Assembly: GCF_965222285.1 (NCBI RefSeq)
Contig: NZ_OZ244942.1
Location: forward strand, 2,108,001-2,172,000
Length of the DNA: 64,000 nucleotides
Source of the DNA: Tepidicaulis sp002389665
GTDB taxonomy: Bacteria; Pseudomonadota; Alphaproteobacteria; Parvibaculales; Parvibaculaceae
Direction of reading: 5' to 3'
The notes beneath the pieces were generated by a model, which saw only the letters and a list, made by a program, of their open reading frames with translations, had not been told where the DNA came from and made no database searches. Made by a program: the position numbers and the translations under genes. Below are positions 14,926 through 23,318 of the stretch, in pieces (position 1 is the stretch's first letter; every line of letters begins with the position of its first letter).

Positions 14926-15923
14926 ACCCGACCTCGTTCTTCACCTCGCAGAGCCTGAACGCGCGTGCAGGCGACCTGAACGCCCTGCTCGACAACACCG
15001 GCCTTGCCGTTCAGACGCTGCAGGCGGCTGACGAAGGCCTCTCCGCTCTGACGAACCTGGTGCAGCAGGCTCGTGCGACGGCCACGCAGGCTCTGAACAC
15101 GCAGATCACTGCTACGACGGCTTCCTCGTCCGACACGGGCGCTGCCGGTACGGCAGTAGCCGCCGGCACGTCCGGTATTAGCACCGGCGACACCATTACG
15201 GTCACCACGACGAATGCCGCCGGCGCGACCGTTACGGTTACGGCAACCGCCACGGCAGCCCGCGATCTTGACGGTTTGGCCTCAGTCATTAACGCCCAGA
15301 CCGGCGTTACTGCCAGCTTCGCCAATGGCGTTCTGTCCGTTTCCGGTGACGGCGGCCGTACGGTCACGATTTCCGGTGCGGTTGCAACGAACCTGAGCAT
15401 TTCAGGTACCTTCACGAACGGTACGAACCGTGACCAGTTCGTGACGGACTTCAACAACCTGCGCACGCAGATCGACCAGTTGGCCGGTGACGCAAGCTTC
15501 AACGGCGTTAACCTGCTCGACGGCGACAACCTGACGGTGACGTTCAACGAAACCGGCACGTCCACGCTGGAAATCTCCGGTGTGAGCTATGACTCGGCCG
15601 GTCTCGGCATCTCCGCTCAGACCAATGCAGGCTTCGAGACCGACTCGGGCGTTCAGTCCGCTCTGACGAGCCTGAACGGCGCGCTCACCTCGCTCCGCTC
15701 GCAGGCATCCACCTTCGGTAACAACCTTGCCGTTGTGGAAAACCGTCAGGACTTCACGAACAACCTGATCAACACGCTGGAAAGCGGTGCCGCCGGCCTG
15801 ACGCTGGCTGACACCAACGAAGAAGGCGCGAACCTGCTCGCTCTGCAGACCCGTCAGCAGCTCGGCTCGATCTCGCTCTCTCTCGCTAACCAGGCTGACC
15901 AGGCCGTGCTGCGTCTCTTCTAA
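14926..15923 (+). pseudogene. Second flagellin gene, 3' fragment
   Basis: This part encodes residues 44 to 374 of the interrupted flagellin (including the second copy of the target duplicate). It contains the D1 helix SFFTSQSLNARAGDLNALLD, a T/A/V-rich variable domain and the C-terminal DTNEEGANLLALQTRQQLGSISLSLANQADQAVLRLF, closely similar to the intact flagellin. An open frame runs in from the IS end (an ATG at 14811 lies inside the element), so a chimeric product with about 38 foreign residues could be made, but it would lack the N-terminal D0 helix and the export signal. It is not expected to build filament. Confidence 0.93.
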
Positions 15924-15951
15924 TAGCGGCACAAGACGACATCTAAAGCGG

Positions 15952-15984
15952 CGGGGCCCAGGAAAGGCCCCGTCGTTTGCTTTT
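15952..15984 (+). terminator. Terminator of flagellin 2
   Basis: CGGGGCC / GGCCCCG with a 7-base loop, followed by a T-rich stretch (CGTTTGCTTTT), 29 bases beyond the flagellin stop. Confidence 0.75.
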
Positions 15985-16102
15985 GTGCCCTGCCCTTCAA
16001 AACGTCCTGCAAGAAGCCGCCAATACCGCCGGGTTTCCGCCCACCGCAAAAAGCAGGTAATCTGCCGCATCTTATGCAGCGGCGAATCAGGGGTGCAGAA
16101 CC

Positions 16103-16495
16103 ATGGCTTTGAAAGTCGAACTGAAACCGGGCGAGCGCATTATCCTCGGCGAAAGCGTCATCACCAATGACAGCCAGCGCACCCGGCTCTTCATCGAAGG
16201 CACTGCCCCCATCCTGCGCGAAAAAGATATCATGCGGGTGGAAGAGGCCGACAGCCCTTGCAAGAAAATATACCTAGTAGTCCAGATGATGTATCTGGCC
16301 GCCGATCCTTCCAAACACCACGATCTATATTTCGAACTTGTGAAGGATGTGAGCGAGGCCGCCCCCAGCGTAGTGCCGCTGATCGACGCCGTTAACAACC
16401 GAATATTAACCGGCGAAATGTACAAAGCTCTTAAGGAAGCTCGCAAATTGGTGGATTACGAGCAGGAGCTAATTGCCAATGTTAAATCCGGCTGA
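16103..16495 (+). CDS. flbT: Flagellin mRNA regulator FlbT
   Basis: FlbT is an alphaproteobacterial protein that, in Caulobacter, binds the 5' leader of flagellin mRNA and promotes its decay until assembly is ready. The 130-residue protein shows the family features: LKPGERIILGESVITN, then KIYLVVQMMYLA and the C-terminal helix LTGEMYKALKEARKLVDYEQEL. Start at the ATG 16103, preceded by AGGGGTG. It overlaps flaF by 17 bases, so the pair is co-translated. Its presence gives weight to the long, structured leader of flagellin 1 as a control site. Confidence 0.95.
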   Translation: MALKVELKPGERIILGESVITNDSQRTRLFIEGTAPILREKDIMRVEEADSPCKKIYLVVQMMYLAADPSKHHDLYFELVKDVSEAAPSVVPLIDAVNNRILTGEMYKALKEARKLVDYEQELIANVKSG

Positions 16496-16889
16496 AGCCT
16501 ACGGTAAGACGGCTAAGATGGCCCCTGGGGCCCCTCGGGAGCTGGAAGGCAACCTTCTCATCAAAGCCGCATCGCAGCTTCAACGGATCAAGGAAGGCTG
16601 GCCCGACAGCAAAAAAGAGCTCTCCGGCGCCCTCCTTTACAATCGCAAGCTCTGGACGATTTTCGCCGCCTCCGCGGCCGAGGACAATCATCCCCTTCCC
16701 CGCGAGATCAAACAGAACATCGCCAACCTGGCGCTCTTTATCTTCAAGCATACGGCCTCTGTGGAAGCGAAACCCGCGCCCGAGCGCCTGGATACGCTGA
16801 TCAACATCAACCGCCAGATCGCCGCCGGCCTCTTCCAGAAGCCGGGGGCAAGCACGGCCCCTTCCGAGCCCGCGGCCGCGAATTTCTGA
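16479..16889 (+). CDS. flaF: Flagellar biosynthesis regulator FlaF
   Basis: FlaF works with FlbT in flagellin expression and secretion in alphaproteobacteria, with opposite effect. 136 residues, helical: AYGKTAKMAPGAPRELEGNLLIKAASQL, then LYNRKLWTIFAASAAEDNHPLPREIKQNIANLALFIFKHT, both typical of FlaF. The ATG at 16479 (MLNPAEAYG) lies inside the end of flbT; the upstream TTG two codons earlier is less likely. The final 20 residues are Ala/Pro-rich. A bidirectional terminator follows, separating it from the convergent flgL. Confidence 0.94.
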   Translation: MLNPAEAYGKTAKMAPGAPRELEGNLLIKAASQLQRIKEGWPDSKKELSGALLYNRKLWTIFAASAAEDNHPLPREIKQNIANLALFIFKHTASVEAKPAPERLDTLININRQIAAGLFQKPGASTAPSEPAAANF

Positions 16890-16928
16890 ACCCGCAATTG
16901 CCGCAACGCTCTCTACCACAGAAAAAAC

Positions 16929-16955
16929 AAAGGCCCGCCGAAGCGGGCCTTTTTC
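16929..16955. terminator. Bidirectional terminator between flaF and flgL
   Basis: AAAGGCCCGC-CGAA-GCGGGCCTTT followed by TTT, preceded by an A-run. The 10-bp stem is symmetric and serves both flaF (plus) and the flgE-flgK-flgL block (minus). Confidence 0.9.
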
Positions 16956-16986
16956 ATTTCATGTGCCTTGGAAGTCTGCCGGCGTC

Positions 16987-18486
16987 TTAACGGATGAAGT
17001 TCAGAAGCGACAATTCGTTGGCGCGCGCGGTTACCTGATAGCTTGCCTGGATCTGCACCTGCAGCTTACCGATCTTGGCACTGATCTCGTAAGGGTCCAC
17101 CCCTTCCCGGTCCTCCACGAGCCCCAGAGACAGCGATAGGTTTGTCTCATGGCGGGTTTGGGTCTGTTCCAGCCGGTGCTGCGTCAGACCAAGCTCGGTC
17201 ACCACATCGGCGACGGAGGCTTTGCCCTCGAAAGTCAGCTCCTGACCGAGGCGCTTGGTCAGCGCCGCATAAGCATCCGGCGCATTGGGGTCGGCGTCGG
17301 AAAACTGAAGCGCGGCATAAATCGCCTGGGTCTTCAGCGTATCGCGGATCGGGGCCTCATCGGCCCGGGCACCATAAGAAATGCTCTGCCCCTCGCCGAT
17401 ACGCGCGGTGACGCTGTCGCGGGCAATACCTGCCCCATCGCCCTTGTACCAGTACACCGTATTGGCCGGCGTCCCGTCGATCAGACCCGTTGCCGTATCG
17501 AAAGGCGGGCCGTCCACACGCTGCGGCGCGGTCCCGTTGCCATAATCGAAGAAATTATCCGCTGCCGCCTTGGCCGAGGCTGCCCGCAGCGTCGTCTGGG
17601 AGAAGTCCTGCAAGGCCGTATCGAAAGCGGCATTGAAGTTCGCTGCCGTCGCATCTTCATCCGCGCCGATCAGAAACTGGCCTTCCTCGGGCGGGTTCGT
17701 GTTCGTGGCTTGCAGTGTAATGGTCTCCGTCGTGCCATCTGGCAGATCGACTTCAATGGAAATCGTTTCCCCCTCATTCGGCAGCGTGGCCGAGAAGGCA
17801 ATGGTCAACCCGGCCGGTGTGCCTGTCGGCTGCGGCACCGTCGTGCCCGTCAGATTGGAGGTCGTCGCCGAGAGCTTAAGGCCGAAAGCATTCGGCGAGG
17901 CGGATTCGGCAATCCGGACTTCCTCGGGATTGGGCTGGCTCAGCGCCAGGCGGCCGCGGTTATCGGCGCCAAGGTCGGCCTGACGGCGCTCATCGATGAT
18001 CTGCTTCAAGCCGGCATGGGTCACATCGCCGTCCAGGATTTCACCCGGCAGCGCGACGGGACGCGTGTCCGTATCCTTGCCTGCGAAAAGATAGCGATCG
18101 TCCAGCTCCAGATTCAACAGCGACACAAGCTCATCGAGATTGGCAGCCGAGTTCGCCTGGAGCTGCGTCTGCCCGGTGCTGAGAAGCTCGAACGTACTGG
18201 TGAGGGAGGCGGTCTTACTCGTATTGGCAATCTCTTCCACACGGGTCAGTGCATCGACAGAGGCTTTCGTGCGCAGCTTCACCCTTTCGATCGTCGAGAT
18301 GAACCCATCCGTCTCCGTGACCTGGCTGCGCAGGGAAAGCACCAGCGTGCGATCACTGCCGAGCCCAGAAAACGTGTCGGATTTCTTCAAGGTGACGAGC
18401 TGACGGCGCAGGTCTTCAAACTGCGTCTGCAGGCGGGAAATATCGTCCTTGAAGCGAAGAGCCTGAGAGAGAGAAGAAATTTGCAT
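16987..18486 (-). CDS. flgL: Hook-filament junction protein FlgL
   Basis: FlgL (HAP3) joins the hook to the filament. 499 residues. The N-terminus MQISSLSQALRFKDDISRLQTQFEDLRRQLVTLKKSDTFSGLGSD and the C-terminal helix GKLQVQIQASYQVTARANELSLLNFIR follow the flagellin-like pattern of FlgL. At 499 residues it is longer than the enterobacterial form (about 317) because of a beta-rich middle insert at about residues 200-370 that contains ISIEVDLPDGTTETITLQ. Three bases separate it from the flgK stop, so it belongs to the flgE-flgK-flgL transcript. Confidence 0.92.
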   Translation of the reverse strand: MQISSLSQALRFKDDISRLQTQFEDLRRQLVTLKKSDTFSGLGSDRTLVLSLRSQVTETDGFISTIERVKLRTKASVDALTRVEEIANTSKTASLTSTFELLSTGQTQLQANSAANLDELVSLLNLELDDRYLFAGKDTDTRPVALPGEILDGDVTHAGLKQIIDERRQADLGADNRGRLALSQPNPEEVRIAESASPNAFGLKLSATTSNLTGTTVPQPTGTPAGLTIAFSATLPNEGETISIEVDLPDGTTETITLQATNTNPPEEGQFLIGADEDATAANFNAAFDTALQDFSQTTLRAASAKAAADNFFDYGNGTAPQRVDGPPFDTATGLIDGTPANTVYWYKGDGAGIARDSVTARIGEGQSISYGARADEAPIRDTLKTQAIYAALQFSDADPNAPDAYAALTKRLGQELTFEGKASVADVVTELGLTQHRLEQTQTRHETNLSLSLGLVEDREGVDPYEISAKIGKLQVQIQASYQVTARANELSLLNFIR

Positions 18487-18489
18487 GGC

Positions 18490-20364
18490 TTACCTGCCAA
18501 TTGTCAGAAGGGTCTGAAACATTTCCTGGATCGCGGTGATCACCCTGGCGTTTGCCGCGAACGCGTTCTGCAGCACCAGGAGATTGGCCATTTCCTCATC
18601 GACATTCACCCCGGTCCCATCCGCGAATTTTTCTTCCAGCGCGTTTTTGACGAGCGAGACGCTTTCAAGATCGCGCTTCACTTCGGCGACCTGGCCGGTC
18701 TGGAAGGTAACAAGCCGGCGCGCAAAGGCATCGACCGAACCGGAGAAAGGGGAACCGGCGCCGCCGATCCCGCTATCGGGATGATACTCGCGCTGGTTCT
18801 CTTTCAGCCGGCGGATCAGGTCGAGCGGCCGGGTATTGTCCCCGGAAGCCGTCGCAGGCGAGGTCTGATAGTTAACGAGCAGCGTATTGTCGTTGCGCAC
18901 CGCATCGTTTAGCTGAATGCGGCCGGCAAAGCCCAGCTTCTGCGTCTGGCCGTCCTGGCTGTTGGAATAGATCTTGTTCGTCGCCCCGTCCACGAAGAGC
19001 GCAAGGCCGGTACCCGCGTCCTGCAGAGCGGCGGGCGTGACGACAGCCGACACACCGTTCACATCCGAGGTCGCGCCTGCCCCGTCATCGAGGAAGCGGA
19101 TCGTGTTCGCACCCGGTGTGGAAGCAACAACTTCAGCAGGCAGCGCCGCATTGATATCCGTGATGATATCGCCGATCGGCTGATTGAAGTTGATGCCGAC
19201 GACCTGATCGTTCGGATTGGCCGTGACCGTGTTGGCAAGCGGCAGTGAGGCCGGATCATCCACCGCGATGAAAGTAATGTTCACCGGGGTGCCGGGCGGC
19301 GTCACCGTATAGTTCAGGTGAATTTCGTTGCCCGGCTGGACGTTCGCAATATCGATATCGAAACCGCTCGCCGGGCCCGCCGTTGCCGCAACGCCGTTCA
19401 CCTGCTCCTCTGAGAAGGCAAGCGCGAGGCCCGAGGCAAGCTCATCAAGTTGAGCCTGGGTTTCCACCAGAATATCATCGCGTAGCTTCAGATAGCCGCC
19501 GATTTCCCCGCCCTGAAAGGCGCCGGCCTGAATGAGGTCGACTTCCACCCCGCCGGAGGTGATGGAGATCGTGCCGACATTGCGCTGCGCCGGATCCGTG
19601 GAATATTGCGAATTGGCCGCAATCGAGGTGCGCTCGTCGAAATTCAGCACCTGGGCGGTCTTGTCCGCCAAGAGAAAACCGCTGGAGGTGAAAACCGACA
19701 GCGAGCCGTCATTCTGCTCGACCACACGAATATCGAGCAGCTTGGAAAGCTTGTCGATTGCCAGATCGCGCTGATCTTCCAGATCGGCCGTGGAAATGGA
19801 CCCGTCCTGGCGCTGGGAAATCTGCACATTGACCGTAGCAATGTTCTGCAGGAGCGCGTTGACGTCATCCACCGCGGTCGCGATGTTGTTTTCCGCATCG
19901 AGGCGCAGTCCCTGCACCTGATTGGTCAGATAGTTCAAAAGCTCGGCGGAACGGCTAGCCTGGTTGATGACCGACTGACGCACGGCCGAGTTGGCCGGGT
20001 CCGTCGTCAGGTCCTGCAGGCTGTCGCCCAAAGCTTCCAGGACGCCGGCAATGGACGTTTCGTCCTCCGGACGCCCGAAAAGATTATCCACGCGCTGCAG
20101 GAAGCTGGAAAGCACTTCGAGGGAACCGGCCTGCGCATTCTGCGTGCGCAGCTGCTGCTGCAGGAAAAGATCGACCTGACGCACCGCCCCTTCGGAGCGC
20201 ACGCCGATGCCCTGCCCGCCCGCCACAACGTTCTGCTGCGGCAGAACCTTGCGCGTGTAGCCGGGGGTGCTCGCATTCGCCACGTTGCGCGAGACGAGAT
20301 CGATCCCGGCTTGCGTAGTGCGAATGCCGCTAAGGGCAACACTGATGGACGAATAAAGACCCAT
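18490..20364 (-). CDS. flgK: Hook-associated protein FlgK
   Basis: FlgK (HAP1) sits between hook and FlgL. 624 residues. The N-terminus MGLYSSISVALSGIRTTQAGIDLVSRNVANASTPGYTRK is the conserved rod/hook-type opening. VDNLFGRPEDETSIAGVLEALGDSLQDLTTDPANSAVRQSV follows the FlgK pattern, and the C-terminus VNVDEEMANLLVLQNAFAANARVITAIQEMFQTLLTIGR is diagnostic. A GGAAAC site precedes the ATG. It lies 71 bases downstream of flgE. The gap holds a hairpin (20397-20420, GGGAAAGGCA / TGCCTTTCCC) without a T-run, so expression from the flgE promoter may be partly attenuated there. Confidence 0.95.
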   Translation of the reverse strand: MGLYSSISVALSGIRTTQAGIDLVSRNVANASTPGYTRKVLPQQNVVAGGQGIGVRSEGAVRQVDLFLQQQLRTQNAQAGSLEVLSSFLQRVDNLFGRPEDETSIAGVLEALGDSLQDLTTDPANSAVRQSVINQASRSAELLNYLTNQVQGLRLDAENNIATAVDDVNALLQNIATVNVQISQRQDGSISTADLEDQRDLAIDKLSKLLDIRVVEQNDGSLSVFTSSGFLLADKTAQVLNFDERTSIAANSQYSTDPAQRNVGTISITSGGVEVDLIQAGAFQGGEIGGYLKLRDDILVETQAQLDELASGLALAFSEEQVNGVAATAGPASGFDIDIANVQPGNEIHLNYTVTPPGTPVNITFIAVDDPASLPLANTVTANPNDQVVGINFNQPIGDIITDINAALPAEVVASTPGANTIRFLDDGAGATSDVNGVSAVVTPAALQDAGTGLALFVDGATNKIYSNSQDGQTQKLGFAGRIQLNDAVRNDNTLLVNYQTSPATASGDNTRPLDLIRRLKENQREYHPDSGIGGAGSPFSGSVDAFARRLVTFQTGQVAEVKRDLESVSLVKNALEEKFADGTGVNVDEEMANLLVLQNAFAANARVITAIQEMFQTLLTIGR

Positions 20365-20396
20365 GGTCCCGTTTCCTGCCTAAGGTGCCGGGCTAA

Positions 20397-20420
20397 GGGA
20401 AAGGCAGCAATGCCTTTCCC
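20397..20420 (-). other. Hairpin between flgE and flgK
   Basis: GGGAAAGGCA / TGCCTTTCCC, a 10-bp perfect stem with a 4-base loop, lies in the 71-base gap. The minus-strand 3' side reads TTAGCC, not a T-run, so it looks more like an attenuator or mRNA-stability element than a full terminator. Confidence 0.5.
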
Positions 20421-20435
20421 CGCCTCAGTCAGCCG

Positions 20436-21860
20436 TTAGCGCTTCATGTTGAGCGTTTCCTGGACGAGTTCGTCCGTGGTCGTCACGATACGCGTGCCTG
20501 CCGTATAGGCCTGCTGCGTGATGATCAGCTTGGAGAACTCATCGGCAATATCCACGTTCGAGGCTTCCGTCGCCTCGCCCACGATATTGCCCGGATCGCC
20601 GGTTAGCGGCTCACCCGATTCCTGCGTCACGGCAAAGGCCGTGCCGTCGATCTTTTTCAGCTGGTCCGGCGAGTTGAAGCGGGCCACTGAAATTTCCGCA
20701 AGATCCAGCGTCTTACCGTTGGAATAAGAGCCCGTCACACGGCCATTGTCCGAAACCCCGACTTCCACGAGCCGGCCGGCGGCAAAACCGTCCTGGTCGA
20801 TCTCATTGACCGTAACCTTGCCGTTCGGATCGGAAAATTGCGTCACGTTACCGGAGCCATGATTGACTGTGATATTGCCCAGGTTCACCCCGTTCACCGT
20901 CAGCCCCGTAATCGTGGTGGAGTTGACCGCCGGGTTCAGCTGGCCGTTCTGGAAGCTGTAATCCTGGCCGACATTGATCCATTTAGGCTGCGCGCCGGCA
21001 GCCGTATCGCTCGACTTGTAGAAAAGGTTCCAGGTATCGCCATTGCCCGAGCCGGCACCGTCCGCAGCGTTATCAACCTTGGCCCAGCGCAGCTGCACGT
21101 TCAGCGGATTGCCGGTCGGATCGAAAAGCGTGATGGCGCCGCCCGAGAGCGAGCGGTCAAGGAAGATATTCTCATCGCCCGCCTGCACGAACCCGTTAAC
21201 CGGGGGCGAGCCCGCAGCCGTGATCGTCGAGGGGTCGTTGGCGAAGGGGTTGCCCGGCGCCCCAGGGGCGCCCGCCGTCAGCAATTCGCTGTTAGCGGTG
21301 TTGGGATCGAAGGCCACTGTCTTGGGATCGGACGGCAGGTTGACTTCATAATCGAGCTGGGTAGAGGCCTGAGCCGGCAGGAATTGCCGGGTGACCTGAA
21401 TGACGCCCGGCGTATTGCCGGAGGGGTTGCCCGTTGCCGGGTCGATGGAGAGACCCTGAAGGTAGTAGCCACCGCCATTCACCAGATAGCCGTTCTTATC
21501 GACCGTGAAGTCGCCGCGGCGGGTGTAACGGTCCACATTCAGGAACACAGGATCATTATCGACCGTGGCAATCCGCTCGGATACCACGAAAAACCCGTCC
21601 CCGTTGATCGCAAGGTGGGTTTTCACGTCCGAAGCGTTGATCACGCCCTGCACGGAATTGGTGAAGGCGGGCCGGGCCGTTACGGACCCGGGCAAATGAT
21701 TCCGCCCGCTGGACACCGTCACCACATCGTAAAAGCTCGTATCCGTCCGCTTGAAGCCGACGGTCTGCGAGTTGGCGATATTGTCCGAAATATGCCCGAG
21801 GGCGCTGGCCTGTGCCCGGATCGAGTTAACGGCCGTGGTCATCGCACCGAAAAAGCTCAT
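20436..21860 (-). CDS. flgE: Flagellar hook protein FlgE
   Basis: FlgE polymerises into the hook. The ATG at 21860 starts MSFFGAMTTAVNSIRAQASALGHISDNIANSQTVGFKRTDTSFYD, the conserved start, with TTAGGAGAG upstream; the open frame upstream to 21932 overlaps the promoter and is not coding. 474 residues. The C-terminus EATEASNVDIADEFSKLIITQQAYTAGTRIVTTTDELVQETLNMKR is typical. In between is a long beta-rich domain, with NGDGFFVVSER as the usual block. It is first in the minus-strand block flgE-flgK-flgL and has its own sigma-54 promoter. Confidence 0.95.
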   Translation of the reverse strand: MSFFGAMTTAVNSIRAQASALGHISDNIANSQTVGFKRTDTSFYDVVTVSSGRNHLPGSVTARPAFTNSVQGVINASDVKTHLAINGDGFFVVSERIATVDNDPVFLNVDRYTRRGDFTVDKNGYLVNGGGYYLQGLSIDPATGNPSGNTPGVIQVTRQFLPAQASTQLDYEVNLPSDPKTVAFDPNTANSELLTAGAPGAPGNPFANDPSTITAAGSPPVNGFVQAGDENIFLDRSLSGGAITLFDPTGNPLNVQLRWAKVDNAADGAGSGNGDTWNLFYKSSDTAAGAQPKWINVGQDYSFQNGQLNPAVNSTTITGLTVNGVNLGNITVNHGSGNVTQFSDPNGKVTVNEIDQDGFAAGRLVEVGVSDNGRVTGSYSNGKTLDLAEISVARFNSPDQLKKIDGTAFAVTQESGEPLTGDPGNIVGEATEASNVDIADEFSKLIITQQAYTAGTRIVTTTDELVQETLNMKR

Positions 21861-21927
21861 CGCATTCTCTCCTAACCTGCCCCCGTCCACGATCCCCGCT
21901 GGAGGCACTTTCAACTGCCCTTCCATG

Positions 21928-21943
21928 AGCAAGGAAGAGGCCA
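21928..21943 (-). promoter_or_regulatory. Sigma-54 promoter of flgE
   Basis: On the minus strand TGGCCTCTTCCTTGCT gives GG-N10-GC spacing and a perfect TTGCT -12 element. The expected start site near 21916 leaves about 55 bases of leader before the flgE ATG. Hook genes are typical sigma-54 targets in Caulobacter-type flagellar cascades. Confidence 0.75.
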
Positions 21944-22248
21944 GATTTTTTCTCTATATTTTTCAATAGGTTAGGGAAAATCGGAGCCAAGCTCCCCGGC
22001 AATCTCCGCCGCCGGGCGGCAAGTTTTGCCCGCCTTGCCCGGCCATTTCAGCCCCGCCCGCCCCCTCCTTTGCCCAAGGGGGCCCGCACCATCCCGACCA
22101 AATGTGCAAGGCGGCTATACGCGAGCGTTTCTTGATCAATCCCCCGCCAAGCCCTAGTTTCGGGGCCATTCTGCCATTCAGCGCTGAGCGAAGGGGCAGG
22201 CGAGCAATGCTTGGCCAGGCGCCTCGAAAAACAGGGAAGAAAAGAAAT
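21944..22248. other. Intergenic stretch between flgE promoter and moxR
   Basis: About 300 bases without a supported gene. It must contain the promoter of the plus-strand AAA ATPase and possible activator sites for the flgE sigma-54 promoter. Apart from G/C-rich short inverted repeats around 22005-22045 I see no motif I can name. Confidence 0.4.
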
Positions 22249-23094
22249 ATGAAGTTTCAAGGGACACAGGATTACGTCGCCACCGAAGATCTGCGCGTGG
22301 CGGTGAACGCCGCCATCACGCTGGAACGCCCGCTCCTCGTGAAGGGCGAGCCCGGCACCGGCAAGACCGTGCTGGCAGAAGAAGTGGCGAAGGCCCTGAA
22401 TATGCGCCTCATCACCTGGCACATCAAATCCACCACGAAAGCCCAGCAGGGCCTTTATGAATATGACGCCGTCTCGCGCCTGCGCGACAGCCAGCTCGGC
22501 GACGAGCGCGTGAAGGACATCGCCAACTACATCGAGAAGGGCAAGCTCTGGGAAGCCTTCGATGCGGACGAGCGCGTCATTCTGCTGATCGACGAGATCG
22601 ACAAGGCCGATATCGAATTCCCGAACGACCTGCTTCAGGAACTCGACCGGATGGAATTCTTCGTTTACGAGACCGGCGAAACGGTGAAAGCCAAGCACCG
22701 CCCGATCGTCATCATCACCTCGAACAACGAAAAAGAGCTGCCCGACGCCTTCCTGCGCCGCTGCTTCTTCCACTACATCAAATTCCCGGACGACGAGACG
22801 ATGACCCAGATCGTCGATGTGCACTTCCCGGGCGTCAAAGGCCGGCTCGTGCAACAGGCGCTGTCGATCTTCTACGAAATCCGCGATGTGCCGGGCCTGA
22901 AGAAAAAGCCCTCCACCTCCGAGCTTCTGGACTGGCTGAAGCTGCTGCTGGCCGAAGACATTTCGCCCGAAGCGCTGCGCGAAAAGGACCCGACCAAGCT
23001 CATCCCGCCGCTCCACGGCGCTCTCCTAAAGAACGAGCAGGACGTGCACCTCTTCGAACGCCTGGCGTTCCTGGCGCGCCGCGAGCGCAACTAG
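22249..23094 (+). CDS. MoxR-type AAA+ ATPase
   Basis: 281 residues. Walker A is GEPGTGKTV (about residues 36-44), Walker B VILLIDEIDKAD, and the arginine-finger region is LPDAFLRRCFFHYIKFPD. This is the MoxR/CoxD branch. Such ATPases work with a VWA-domain partner to insert metals or mature enzyme complexes; the partner lies downstream at 23319. The start at 22249 (MKFQGTQDYVATEDLRVAVN) is preceded by AGGGAAG; upstream codons in the open frame do not look coding. The target complex cannot be read from the sequence. Confidence 0.88.
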   Translation: MKFQGTQDYVATEDLRVAVNAAITLERPLLVKGEPGTGKTVLAEEVAKALNMRLITWHIKSTTKAQQGLYEYDAVSRLRDSQLGDERVKDIANYIEKGKLWEAFDADERVILLIDEIDKADIEFPNDLLQELDRMEFFVYETGETVKAKHRPIVIITSNNEKELPDAFLRRCFFHYIKFPDDETMTQIVDVHFPGVKGRLVQQALSIFYEIRDVPGLKKKPSTSELLDWLKLLLAEDISPEALREKDPTKLIPPLHGALLKNEQDVHLFERLAFLARRERN

Positions 23095-23120
23095 GGAGGC
23101 TGCCCCGTCGCCCCCTCCTT

Positions 23121-23212
23121 CGTCACCCTCGGGCTCGACCCGAGGATCCATCAGAAGGCTGCGGCAGGTGGAACAACCTCATGGATGCTCGGGTCAAGCC
23201 CGAGCATGACGA
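23121..23212. repeat. Intergenic palindromic repeat
   Basis: GTCACCCTCGGGCTCGACCC..GGATCCAT (23122-23151) is answered by an imperfect reverse complement ATGGATGCTCGGGTCAAGCC..GCATGAC (23181-23210), with a 29-base centre. Each arm is itself a small hairpin. Elements with a core like CTCGGGCTTGACCCGAG are common intergenic repeats in alphaproteobacterial genomes. It lies between the two genes of the MoxR-VWA pair. Confidence 0.7.
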
Positions 23213-23318
23213 TTAGGGATAAGGGCGGCCCTTTGAAAATGCCGCCCTGCCCTTTAAATTATAAGAAAGCGCCAATAGGCCGTTTGGCCGAGAGGGATAC
23301 CCTCGAGAGGAACGCCAT

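Noticed and set aside
15966..15979. Sigma-54-like GGCCCCGTCGTTTGC before flbT
   Set aside because: Spacing between GG and GC is 11, one base too long, and the sequence is part of the flagellin terminator.
17149..18912. 587-codon plus-strand frame opposite flgL and flgK
   Set aside because: Arg/Gly-rich composition and position opposite two clear flagellar genes mark it as an antisense shadow.
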